In this document: in pieces, positions 24,201-37,800 of the stretch | How the letters are laid out: every line of letters starts with the position of its first letter | Numbering within the stretch: position 1 is the stretch's first letter | NCBI GenBank assembly: GCA_964017195.1 | Contig: OZ024887.1 | Location: forward strand, 8,744,660 to 8,808,659 | DNA length: 64,000 nucleotides | Direction of reading: 5' to 3' | Source of the DNA: Siderastrea radians | Taxonomy: Eukaryota > Cnidaria > Anthozoa > Scleractinia > Rhizangiidae | Position numbers and translations under genes: made by a program | Notes under the pieces: generated by a model | Database searches by the model: none | What the model was told of the DNA's origin: nothing | The model's input: only the letters and a program-made list of their open reading frames with translations

Positions 24201-27200
24201 ATGGGAGGTAACCAACCACTGTATCCAGCTGAAAGATGTTTTGAGTTGGCCATTCAGCATATGCAACAAGGGAGTCCATTATATCTGGTTTTAGGGCGGG
24301 AAAGATTTCCTTGGAGGCGTTGAAATCTTCTTTCAATAGAGTGAGGTATCCATTTTGTGGATGATACGTCAAAACCATTCCAAGTATGCAGATCTTGGAA
24401 TCTTTTACGTCGCCACGATCACAAGCTGTAAGCATGTCAATGTTATCAGGACTTTCACCAATAAACCATTGTCCATCAAAATACTTCACGTATCTTTCCA
24501 TGTTGGCAGAAATTTTAACTGGGCCTCGAAAGTTTCCGGAAAGTTCTTCTCTCATGTTAAAAACAACAAGGATGGGAACCTCATCTTCAGTTACTGCCTT
24601 CCATGTGGGCTTGCCAGCTTTTTCTTGAAACTTGTAGTTTTCGGTCTGACAACCAGGTCGTCCAGCTGGAAGGGTTATGTCCGACACGGAAATGGGGCCC
24701 TAAATAGAGTTTCAAAAGAATTAAGACATTGTCATTCGTCAATTAGCATACAGTAAAATTTGCTGTTGTCTGTGCTTTGCGAACTTCTAGTATGGTCTTC
24801 CTGAAGTCATTGTGAGTGTGGTCCCTGATTGTATCCCTTATCAGGCAGTAAGTAATGAGATGACTGGTTTTCGATCATTAATTTTCACTAAGCTGGCCAA
24901 TCAGGTGAAGAACCAGACTCAACACTAGTAATTAACGAGTAGTTATTCCCCCAACAGCTCTGAAGATGCCTTGCAGTCAGGTTTTCAACGCGTCCGTCAA
25001 AAAATACAGACTAAACTTATTATAAGTTATTTATCAGTTTAAAACCCTTACCAATGAAGTGATCATTAAACAATTACAAATTAAGAATTCATTTCTGCTT
25101 TTAATTTCAATAATAAGCATGACGTTAAAATGAGTCTCCTTTCGTCTAGGGACTACTTCTCTGAGCTATGTTATGTGAGGCCGGCCCAGATGGAACGACA
25201 ATTTTGTTAATTCCGGGATTGAATGGGAAGTTATCACTTCATGTTTTTACCAACTGAAAAGCTACAATCTCATCAATAACTTTCCTGAAACTTATTGGAG
25301 AGATCTAGTCACCAGTTAGTTATCTACCTCTTCCATATAAACACCAATGGCTCTTTCCAGGCCTTTCCTTCGACGGTTGATCACGTACACCAGATCATCT
25401 CGGTCTTTGTATGGACATTTTTTAACTATCATTTTCCCGTCGACTTCCACCTCGTAGTAGCTTTCTCCAGTGTCTGGATCTTTCTTCATCTTCGCGCCGT
25501 TTGCTTCACATCCCCAGTCCCTTTCTTCGTCAGTGAACAGGGATGAAGGGTTGAATTTCAGCAGTTCTGTGATTGGTGCAACCATGAATTTGAAAGGCTT
25601 TGGGTAGGTAGGAATTGACTGCAGCCATTGCTTGATTTCATTTTTTATCGTTGGTGAATTCACATCTGAGATCATGGATGCAATTTCCTGGTCTCCTCCT
25701 TCCACAGATATGGAGGTGGAAGAAGTTTTCGATTGCTGTTTCTGGCTGCTTCCTTCTTTGTTCTCGCTTTTGGCGTGGAAACTTGCAAATAGACTTCTGA
25801 ACTCCGTTTCCATGACCTGGCTAAACTCTGCTTTGCTTGAGACTTGGTCTGCTTCCATTGTTTTGAAAATTTGAAGCCGACCGCCAAATTTTCCTGATTT
25901 TATGTAATGAGTTCCCCAACGAAGAATGAAGTCCTCTGAAAGTGCAAAAGGTAGAAAATACGAATCGGACAAATGGCCTCAGCAAATTGGGAGAAACTTT
26001 CTCACAGAATGGATGTTTTTGCAAGCGTATTTTCAGTAGATGTAATATTATACAGTTCTGAAAAACATCTATCTAGACTATGTTAAACTGTTTTAGTACG
26101 AGTGAAATGGTTTATTGTTCACTAGTTCTTATATTTATGCGTTCCCGGTATGAATAGTCTTGGGAAGGGTTTAACACCTCTTTACACGCATTTTAGGAGC
26201 TTGCTGGATCTACTGCAAAGTTATTCTAACCCATTTGAAAGTTTTGCAAACAATTCACCCAAGCCCGGTAGAGGAACAGCAATTGACAAGGCAAGTGTCT
26301 TGTCTAAAAGTGCAAGGCAATAAATACCAATAATCGAACTGTTGGCCTTCGCAGGCCCCAAGTGAACTAGTCCATAATGATCCATACTGATTTTGGGATA
26401 CGAAGCGTGTTTTGAAAGAAAGAGGCCAAAAATAGTTGAAGTCTTGATGAAAGATATTTTTAAAAAATTTAGGAAAATGAGAACGAAAAGAAAGAAAGAA
26501 TGCATCAGAATACTTACGAAACTTAATTGCCGCTCCAGGAGCAAGATAAGATATGGGAAGGTCCATAAACTCTTGAAGAAAGTTCACACTGAGATCCGTT
26601 GGTTTGACTTCATCTAAGTAGATTTCATACCTATGGCACAAATCAAAAAAAGTTCATCTCTCCTTTAGGTAACACTAGCGAGCGCATTCACCGTATTTAG
26701 CCTGGGGCGGACACAAACGCCCGCCCTGCCATTGAACATTTATTGAATCTTTTAAATATTCACGCATCAAAGCCACCAAACTTTTTGTGACCCGTTCCGT
26801 AATTTATCTGTGGCCAGTTTGGTATGACATGCCATTGCTTATCAAATTTGATGTTGCCTTGGTAATCACAATTTCAGAGGCAGTTATTGTTAGTTTTCCT
26901 GTTTTGACCCTATTCAGACCAGCCCTGCTAGCAGAGCCTTTGTTAACTCCGCAAGAGAAAAGAAAGACTCTGCAAAATCAAGTCAAGTCTTTATTGAGCA
27001 TGCACGTGTTGTTTCATGGATACAATTTCGAGCCGAGGCCGAGTCGCGTAGCCCCAAACTGGTGGTTGTTACCCCCAAACTCCGCCTAATTTGTGAAAGA
27101 CCGCAAACCATGAATTTTGTGAATCAGTCGCAAGATATGTTTTCGCCAATTTGCAGAACTCCAGAAAAAACCCGTGGAGTTTTACCGTCAAGTGATAGCA

Positions 27201-30200
27201 TTAGGTGGTCACCCCAAACTCCTGCGAATTTAGGAAAAAGGAGTTCGCTAAACGAGGAGAAGGATTCGTGTTGCCTCTCTTGTGGCATCAACCTACACGG
27301 TGCGGGAGGCACCCACGAGGTGCAAACGAATGAAACGCTTGCTACTAAGATTTATTTATTTATTTACCAGTTAAGTCTTCACTCTTAACAGAGTATTGCA
27401 GACTGCTTTAAATAAAAAAAATTTACAACAATGAAAGAAAGAAAAAAATTACTAATCAATATATAAGATTACACAGGGATTGCCTAAATGAACATGGCGA
27501 AGTAGATGCTATAATTTCTGGTGGGAGATTGTTCCACTGCAAAATTATCCTAGGGTGTAAAGAGTTCTGCTGATAATCACATGTACAACGTGGCTGCGCT
27601 TATCATCAAATGACTGAACTTCATCCCGAGAGTGAGTCCTCTAGAGTCTGAAACTCTGTTTCAGAAGTGTTGAAACCTTGAACAAGAAGTCTTTCGTACG
27701 CTGGTCAGATTTGCAGGAATTTAGAACTTAATTTGTCAGAATCAACCGCGTCATTGGTAAATTACAGTGAAGCCAGGTCAAGCCTACCCCATAAAATAAA
27801 AATTTGAAGTTGATTATTGCAATATTGATTTAATTATTCGATTCAGTAAACCACTTTTTAAAACGAAGAATAAAATATTCAAAAACGAAACTCAATCCGT
27901 CAGCAGGATGTTGATTGAACGAATGCCTGGCATCATGCCTCGTGCACGCGGGAATTTGACAGGTTTCCCTGCACTGTATTCCAAAGGTCATCTGATTTTA
28001 AAACTTTTCTCTTCTTTTTTTCTCCACTACCAGCTTTTTGAAACAAACAGAACACGGAAAAAACTTTGAGTATTTTGATGGGACTGAAAGGAGGTGATTG
28101 CAGAAGTAAAAATTAAACAATGTGAGAATCCATTGGGAGCGGCTTATGCATATCGGGAAATTAAACCTGTCAAGTTCCAACGTGCCTGTCGCATGAATTA
28201 ATCGAATCAAAACTTGAGCATGGGATCGAGTTTCAGTTTGAATATTTCATTCTTCATTTGAAAAGTGGATTATTTGAAACAAATAATGAAATCAATATTG
28301 CAATGATCGACTTCAAATTTTTAGTCAATGGGGGTACGCTTGATCTGACTCGACTGTAAAGGTTCTATTCTATTTACAGCGGTCTTACCTAAGCGAGTAT
28401 AAGAGAGACGTACGCATAGAATTCATTCGATAGAAGACACGTCCGGTTCTTCTTGGCTTTATTTAATAAACGCACTTACCAACCCCTCTTCTCCCCTCCA
28501 CCCGTTTGCATTTTCGCTCTAGCTTCGATTCTTTGTTTATTAGCTTTTTATTATATTTATCTCCAAATTTCCAGACATTTCTTTTCAGCTATCCAGTCGG
28601 TAAGTATGTTTGTCGCAGCTGCCTAAGCCGTTTCCACGTGGTCGACGCTTCGTTCAACTTTTCCCTACTTTGAGGTTAGTATTTGCCTTCTACTTTGCGT
28701 TCTGTGCTTTTGGCTTTTACTTTATTTTGCTGGCGTTACCATTCCGTTTTGTTCATCTCTCTTTTCGTTCTCTGCTGCCGCTCCTGGGATGATAGTTTTG
28801 CAAGGGAGTCTAATTCCCTGTGGGATTACTGACGCGCAAATCTGTCATCCCCTGAGCCGCGTTTTCCTGTCGTTGTTCTTATGCCGTATTTTTTGTCTTT
28901 CGGGTTATAATCTTCTCGACAGGGTTTTTCCGTTTTGCATTTCAAGTGCAGCAAATCAGCCTCTTTTTTCCCATTCCCGGCTCAGGGGATGACAGGAATT
29001 TGTTCTTCATGAGTATAAGTCCGTGGGCATTTTTAAAATTTCTTTCCGCTCCTGTTTTGCACGTTTTTCTGTACACCTGGTCAGGTAAATATTCTTTCTT
29101 TTAATATTTTGTCATATACCGCGTGCCCGCATTTCCTACTACTCTCATACAGTTCGTTCATTATGCTGTTTCGTTAGTTCTGTACTGTGGCTCCAGAGCA
29201 GAAGTTTTGTTTTACGGCAAGTTTTGTTTCCTTACTCTGTCGAGCGTGCGCTAGCAACAGGGGTTCAATTTCGCTAAATTAATTGCTCCTCGCTAGTCGT
29301 GTCAGTATCTTACGTGACTCCAGAGCAGAAGTTGGCTTTACCTCGGTGTAAGAACCTGTGAAACTCACGGATGACGTAAAACAAAGGAAACAAAAACATT
29401 TAAAACAATACCGTACAGCAAAACAAAAGCTAGCAAACAAAGAAAATCTTGTCAGGTTCTTACACCGAGGTAAACCCCAGAAGTTGTTTTGGGGCAATTT
29501 TTGGTTTCCTGACTCTGTCAAGCGTGTACTAGTGGCAGGGGCTTTATTTTCGCTAAATCTTTTGTTCCCCAGCCTTGACAGTATGTTATGTGGCTCCAGA
29601 GCAGAAGTTGTTTCACGGCAATTTTTGTTTCCTGACTCTGTCGAGCGTATGCTAGCAACAGGAGCTCAATTTCGCTAAATTTATTGCTCCTCGCTAGCTT
29701 GTCAGTATGTTGTGTGGCTCCAGAGCAGAAGTTGTTTCACGGCAATTTTTGTTTCCTGACTCTGTCGAGCGTATGCTAGCAACAGGGGCTTAACTTCGCT
29801 AAATTTATTGCTCCTCGCTAGCCTTCTCAGTATGTTGTATGGCTCCAGAGTAGAAGTTGTTTCACAGCAATTTTTGTTTCCTGACTCTGTCGAGCTTTTG
29901 CTAGTGGCAGGGGCTTAATTTCGCTAAATCTATTGTTCCCTGGCCTTGTCGGTATGTTATGTGGCTCCAGAGCAGAAGTTGTTTCACGGTAATTTTTGTT
30001 TCCTGACTCTGTCGAGCTTGTACTTAGTGGCAGTGGCTCCATGTTTTATAATTTTTATAAATTGTTGCTTTATGGCCGGTGTTTAGTTTAATATTTCCAG
30101 CATTAATTAGAAGTTTTATAATTTTTGGTTCATGGCCGATGTTTATTTCACATACTTTCCGGCATGAGATTTTGTTATTTGCTTATGCTGTTGCAGACCC

Positions 30201-31808
30201 AAAGGGTCTCTGCTTTGTCACGAGATTAATTGGCTTTTGTTTTGTTCCTCGTTACGATTTGTTGTTTGCATCTGCCTTTGTTTGTTTTTACTTGAACTGG
30301 CCTAAAAGACTTCTGCTCTCTTTCGATATGAAATTGGCTTTTATTTTGTTCCGCGTGACGTATTTGTTTGTAGTTTGCATAGGCCTTTGTTTGTTTGTTT
30401 GTTTGTTTGTTTCTTTCAGCAGGGCTGGCCCAAAAAGGATTTTGTTCCTCGTTGCGTACTCGTTGGTTGTTTGCATATACTTTAATTTGTTTTGTTTTTG
30501 AGCAGGCCCAAAAGGCTTATGCTCTCTTGCGAGTTTGTAATTTGCTTTTATTTTGTTTCTTTTACATATTTTTATATTCCTTTCATTGTTTTTATTTTGA
30601 GCAAGCCCTAAAGGCTTCTGCTCTTTCACAGGACTTATCGGGTTTTATTTTGGTTCTCGTAGTGTCTTGTTTGCTGTTTCCTTAAGCTTCGCTTAATTAA
30701 CTATTACAGCGCTTCTTTTCCGGTACGCAAGACAAATTTTAATTTATCAGTCTGTTCCTCGTGGCGTTTCGCTTTGCACTTGCCATCGTCATTGCCTGTT
30801 TAGAAGGCCCAAAAGGCTTCACCCTTTGTTTCAAGATTTTTTCGCCTTTATTTTTTCTTGGTCTTGTGCCATCTCTTCGTTTTACGGAATTAATTTTTTG
30901 TTTCTAATTTTGGGCCTTTGTGCTAGGTCCCGCGTGCCTTGTTTTTGAGCTTGGATTCATTTTTGAGTTTGGGTATCTCGCAGTTTGGGTGCTTTTGGGT
31001 TTGGTGTGTTTTGAGTTTTGGGGCTTTTGAGTTTTGGGGTGGTATTTTCTGTAGTTGCCTGGTCATGTATATTTCACTCACGTGGCCGCCAGATTTCCCA
31101 TAACTTAAAAGAGTGCGGGTAAGACTGGTGTAAATAGAATACTATTCTCGTTAAACATAGATTCGAACTCAGTACTCAAGCTTACACAGGGGGCTCGCAC
31201 ACTTGAACGCTACTTTTTTTGGTACAGTGGGCTCACTGTACCACTGGTGCAGCGAAAAACCGGTTTGACGATAGAAAACCGGATTGACAAGACCATAAAT
31301 TGAGGCTGCGGCGACTTAAAAGACTTGACTCGATTTCTGCAGTCTTTCTTTTCTCTCGCTGAGTTTAAGGAAGGCTCTACTCACACGGTGAGTCAAACCG
31401 GTTTATTTTTTTTTGCTCTTCTGGACCGGGCTCCTTAAAGATTCTCGGTCGACCGCAATGCAATGCGTGCCTAAACGGAAGTTTCGTGGACCACGAAACC
31501 CCAAAGTTTCGCCTTGGCACTGGAAAGCTGCGTAAATCAGTTCTGCTTTCATCCAAGTCATCCTTCAGTAGATTAAAGAGAGATTTTCTTGTAGAACTAT
31601 CAAATTTATCAAGGACAATTGAAGAAGTGTTGATTTACAAAACATTTTATTCGGTGGCTTTCAAAAGCGACCTTCGGACACTCGATGTTTCGCACAGCTC
31701 TCAATCGACAAGCGAGACCACAGGGAAAGGTCTTATTCATACCTCATATCAGAATAATGTGGCTATGGACGATCCAGTGTAGATCATATGGAAACATAAC
31801 AAGGGGGT

Positions 31809-31844
<36 letters not shown>

Positions 31845-34800
31845 GACGTGAAACACAAAGTTTTGGATTTATCAACTGAGTTGATAAGGTAAATTGGCCA
31901 CCGTAAAGAGACTGAAAGCTGACGTTTCTGGCGTTAGCCCTTCGTCATATCGAATGCTCTGACGAAGGGCTAACGCTCGAAACGTCAGCTTTCAATCTCG
32001 TTACGGTGGCCAATTTACCTTATCAACTCAGTTGACAAATCCAAAACTTCATATGGAAATATAACAGAATTCTTATGGCTGTGACTGGGACCGAATGTGA
32101 GTGAATATCAAGCTGACTGCAGTAATAAATGTTTCTGTAGATCGGACGTGACCGAGTATCGGCAACAAACCCCGTGAGTGACAAATCGCGTTTGGAACCG
32201 TTCGGTGATAACATAAAGAAATATCAATCGCTTTTTCTCTACGCTCCTTTTATGCATTTAAAGTGTGGTATATTAAGGTATAAGTTCTGTTGAGCATAAA
32301 TGAATGAGCGAACTCATGAACCGATGCACTAAAAACCAAATGCGGTATGTGGATTTGAAAATATTCCTCTGACTGCGTGACGTGTAACTGACAGTCCATG
32401 ATGAATATTATTTGTTACAATCATCTGCAAGACTTACAAACCAGACGTAAGACGTAAGGATAACGTCATGTTCTCAAATGGTCGCCATCTTGGATCTGCC
32501 AAGGTGGCCATCTGATCTTGATTTTCCCAAAACCTCCCAAAAAACCAAAATTGACCAAAAGACATCAAAACCAATTTTAAAAACTCGAAAATGATCGAAA
32601 AGTGTTTAAAAAAAGTTGCTTCAAGAAAAATAAATTTTTCCATTAAAGAGGGACACATTTAAATTCTGACAAAAACGCCTGTCATAAAGTGGTTGCCATG
32701 GTATCGTTAAACTTGATCGTCAAGGACTGGTTATACCAAGGTGTTCCCAGATAAATTTTAGGTAAGGTCACCAAGTTTGGTGGCTTAATACCTTGCTTAT
32801 TAAAAAAAAGGAATAAACGTCCAAAGTCCGTGCGGACAGAATCCCCCCCTCTCCGGTCAGGGTTAAATTAAAACTTTTGATTTTTACATTTTTAGATCAT
32901 TATTTCCTTTACTACCTTGCACCTTAATTTTAAGACTCAGCTTACCTATCGATGTCAATGGAAAAGAGTGCCATGTATTGCTGTGATCCACTGAGAGAAG
33001 AACTTCCCCAGGCCTTTTTGACTCCTGCGTAAAAACCAAAAGCGGAGCCCGCCATTCCTGCTTGTTGCTGGAGAAACGTCTGGTATTCTGCTCGGCTGTA
33101 AAATGTCTGCGCTGCAGCGCTGGTGTCATAAACTCCGTGTACGTTCATGGTATCCGGTACGTCAAAATCTTCATACCTAGAAAAAAGGAGATAGGGAGAG
33201 TGGTAGCGGAGAGTGATACACGGTGGGGGGGGGGGGGGGACATTGTGCCCGCGCTGGCTTATAACGAATTGTATCTTTTAACGGCTAGATGAATAATCAA
33301 CAAATCTCGTGACTTTTCCTGAAGTTTATCAGAGAAAATTTTCCTATGTCAATGGCGTGTCTATGATGATTGACGTTTCCATAGCAATCTTCTACTCAGG
33401 AAGTATTTTGTCTTTTTTCTGCCTTTTTTTCAGTTTTTGCCCTTCCGTTTGTAAGAAGAAGATAATCCTTAATTTTTTTGTGCATATAGTTTCGATGACG
33501 TCATTGTCAACTGTATAACTGCAGGTTCGGGATTCAAGAGGCTGCCTCAAACTTCAAAGTGGCTGTTTTATGACGTCATTGTGACGCCATTACACGTCAT
33601 AATCGACACGTCTTAATTCCAATCTGTTAAGCTAATGACGTGCTAAAAACGTGCTAAGTTTCATCACAAGAGCATGTACACTTTTCGAGATCTAGGCAAA
33701 ATAGGGTTAAAACCAAAATAAAAAGTTGTGAAATTATAGGTATTTCCTAGTTATTTTCAACATGTAGCACGTCTTGACCCTTCAAAATGTCTATTTAAAT
33801 GTTTTGTTAGTAACTTGTTTCTTCCCCCCCCCCCACCCCATCATCACCACCACCACCAGCAGCCCCTTGTTGTAAACGTGAGAATTTGATGAGCTAAAGA
33901 GGTAAAACGACATGAAAATAACAGCATAACCTTCAGGTATATGGAAAGATGTTCATACTTACGTTGCTTTTCCAGAACAGTCTCTCTGCACAATGCTCAT
34001 CTTACGTGATTCTGGACTGTAGTCACCACGACCATCAAATCCAACCCCAATAAAGGCAGCTCCATCAATAAGACTCTAGAAAAAAGAAAGAAAGAAACGA
34101 CAAGATTTTAACCTTGACTGAGTTGATACTGAATTGTTAGCGGCTGTCACGGAACACGTTTTAAAGAACTTTGTAACTCTTAAATAATGGTTACTTCTCT
34201 ACCGAAACCATATGTAGCATGAATTAAACACACGCCCACAATCGTGAAACTTCACTGTAGCCATATCCCTCGGATATAACAAACAACTCTTAATGGCTGC
34301 ACTTAATTAACACTGATATTCGATCTATCATATTGTGGTTACTGCAACTGACAAAAGTTGAAACTCACTTGTGCAATATTGATTTTATCATTACTTTGCC
34401 CATCTTAAACAAAAATAATGCATGCAGTTTTTCTTTTCATTGTCTTAATCTCATCTAAATATTGTTTTATATCCTTTTAACTGAGCGTTTGTTAAAAGAT
34501 ATCATCGTTCAGCACTCACCAAGCAGATAGAAGTCGTAGCCTTAGCAACATAACAGGGATCACCGGGCTGATACTTCGTACCATAACACCCATTCATCAT
34601 CACCCCACCTATTCCCAGGGGATAGGCGAATGGTTGTTCTCCCTTTTCGCCTTCTGGTTTTTCGTCTTCTCCAGTAACTTCAGCGTCGATGTGAAAACCA
34701 GGAGGAACAAACAAATCTTCTGTCTGCCATCCTTTGTCAGGTTCAATGTTGATCTCCAGCTGTAGAGAAAGTACGTGTTCTTATCAATTTTTCTTTGCCT

Positions 34801-37800
34801 GGATATTCGCCTGCTGTTTGTAAGCTTAACATAACTACTGCACACGAATCTTTAAAACGATTTGTACTAAACTTTTCAGGCCGACAGTCCACGCGCAAAT
34901 CGTTTCTGGACTGCTACAGGAACATGATGGAAATGACAATTTCCTTAAAAAGCGATTTGCGTTAATTGTTCTACGACAATCTTGTCAGTGCGAATCATAA
35001 GCTCTGTCCTTTTTGTTTGTTTGCTGTTGTTGATGCTGTTGTTTTTGTTGTTGTTGTTGTTGTTTTATCAGTTAAGAAATTACTTGTCTTTACCTTTTTA
35101 TCGATGAATTCCGATGCCTTTTCTTGTTGTTCTCCCATAATTTCAAATTGTTTTTCCAAAGCTTTTCCTCCTATCTCCATAGCCTTTTCTGCCACCACCG
35201 GAGGTACAGGCTCCCGTTTCTACAAAATAATAAGACAATTTAAACTGACGCAAACAAAGTTATAAAATGCACGTACCATAACGTTATTATAGTGGATTCA
35301 AGTTAATATGCATAGCTGGTTATTCTAGGTTTGAATTATTGTTTTGGTTCAGGGCAAATTCACTATCTAACCTTCATTGCCATATTTAGAATTTAGAACA
35401 CCATTACAATAAACGTAGCCATGCTTTATTCATTCCGTGTGATATACAACTGATTGTCTAATTAAAAGCCACCTTTCCTTCCCCAACTCCTTCAACAACC
35501 CTCCCTTATTAACGGGCATCATAGTAACTTGGTACACGTTTAAATCCACTTTTGCAAAGTATTTTTTCATGGTTTTAAAACACCTACATGAGCCAACTTT
35601 ATTACCTCTTTTGAGCTTTGTACTCTGGGTGATCCACCATCCCGCTTTTCTTGACGTTCTAGCTGATAGAGATCTTCCAAAGCATCATTGCGTCTCTTTA
35701 TTAGAGCAATTTGAGACTTGCCGTGATCTAATGTACAAAGTGAAACAGTTACAAATATGAAAGTGCATGCAACATCGTGTTGCATTCCTGAGCCACCCGT
35801 TTGTTTAGAAATCGACTATTGGAAGAGCAAGAGTGCATTTACACTGTAATAACGTCCTATAAGAGTGTATATGATGGTAGATAGAATAGATAAACCGAGG
35901 TTATATATTGGCCACCTGAACTGCTTCCCAGTTATATAAAATACGCTTGGCGAATTAAAGTTAACAGTGCAATATTGTCTCTCACATCAACTGCAGCTGT
36001 ACCAGCAAAGTTATATATGCTAAAAAGTCTTTTAATCAACTTTCATAAGGATTCAAAACAATTACAGTTTAATACTCGCATAGGCTCGTGACGAGCTACC
36101 GTCGCAAGTTTTATTGACAATTCTGTCCAACAAAATTGCCCTTGCGAACAGAATTCCCAGAAAAGATGGAATTCCTAGGAATTCTTAAGAATTCCTAGGA
36201 ATTCTTAAGAATTCCTAGGAATTCCAAACGATTCCAAGACATGCAAATTAGGAAAAACATAAAAGCTTGGAATTTCTGGGAATATATGGCAATGTGTTAA
36301 AACTGTACTTGGAATTATTAGAAATTCCTAGGAATTCCCAATAATACCAAAACTGATAATGAAAGGGCTTGGGAATGTGTGAGAATATATGGGAATGGCT
36401 AAATTAAATGGCTTGGGCTAATAAAAATGGTTGGGAATTTGTGAGAATAAATAGGAATGACTAAATTAAATATGAGAAATATTGGCAATTTACTTGGAAT
36501 AGCAACTTTAAGTCCCTGACTTAAATACTTGACAGACTTCAAGTTGAGGATATTTCAGTAAAATGTCTTTGGAACTTCCAGGAAGTTATGAAAAAGGACA
36601 TTTAATGTATCACACAGTCAAACAAGTCTTAACTTGTTTTCTAAACATTGAGGTATTCCTGAACCTTTGAGGACAGGTCAGGCAAACAAAATTGAAAGGT
36701 ACATACATGACTCAAAAATTAATAAATAAATAAATTCCTTGTGTAAATTATGTGTTCGTTCGCTTGTTGAATTGAGGACACCAACTGAATAAAGGATGAA
36801 TACATACATGTACCAAAGCAGCAAAAGCATCTTATTATGCTACTATTTTCTGTTTACAAAAAAAGTATATCCTTAAAAATTGTCCATGACACAAGTAACT
36901 ATAAAGTATCTTAAAAAAAATATGGTTCATGACACAGCTTCAACCACACTCCATTGAAGTTAGGCAGTGTACTGGGCATGGATTTGCAGAGTTCCCTTTG
37001 AGAAAGAACACTTTTTTCCACAATGTCCTCTTCCTTTGCCAGTTGAAATTTACCTCTGAAAATAAAGAATAACATAAAAGTAAACGAGAAGTCATGAAAT
37101 GATGCCTTCAAATAAATACTATTATCATACCACCGTACGACCTCACTCATGCAATTTTATTGAAAACATACTCAGGAGATGATGTGTGTAGGGGCAGATA
37201 CATGTGGGTTGGTGTGAGCTGGTCCAGAAGAGCTGTCCAGCTCCGCAAACATTGTCACCTGATTACTATAGTGCGCACGCAAGTCTTCATTCATTTAGTA
37301 TTTATCAAGGCCTTTCCGTAACTTTCCAATCAAATTCAGCCTTAAAATGGTGGAATAATAAAATACTTCTTGACTACGCTGTAAGTTAGGTCAGGCCGGA
37401 GGCAAAATATTTGGATCTCGGTCATGGCGCATGGAACTACTCTGCCCGTATTCCATGCGCTAGAGCCAAATACTTTCCCATCCAGCCCTCCCACTCAGTC
37501 AATAAGTACATATTATAATTAGGAGACAATTACACAACAACGACTTTTAAGAGCGTATCACGTAATTGACGACAGGACTTGTGATTATTTCACTCTAATG
37601 ACTTCACTTTCTTGTGGTTTCATGTTAGTAAAGAAAATGAATACAACAGTAGGTAATGTCGAGGAAGGGATTTAAGAACCCCCAGCCACTTATTTACAAG
37701 TGCATCAATGTTTTGAATATGAACAAAAGAGACCATTCTTATTCAATGACATGCAAATGGGGTCAGATATTCTTAATTTTTTGCTTGTTGACCACAGGGT

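Noticed and set aside
24025..24699. ApeC domain (apextrin-type C-terminus)
   Set aside because: A proline-rich PAGRPGC start is suggestive, but the expected cysteine spacing and aromatic motifs are not seen.
24355..24756. Plus-strand frame of 133 residues
   Set aside because: Antisense shadow of exon 9.
29191..30040. CRISPR-like array
   Set aside because: The units repeat over their whole length, there are no unique spacers, and the genome is eukaryotic; it is a satellite.
30079..30685. Frames up to 140 residues, hydrophobic, repeated 'LFV/FCF' style
   Set aside because: T-rich degenerate tandem repeats translate to Phe/Leu/Val runs; no gene structure.
36180..36230. Restriction-site-like GAATTC clusters as vector or cloning artefact
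   Set aside because: The palindromes are embedded in diverged AT-rich sequence and mirrored 9 kb away with matching outer ends, which fits a transposon better than a cloning artefact.
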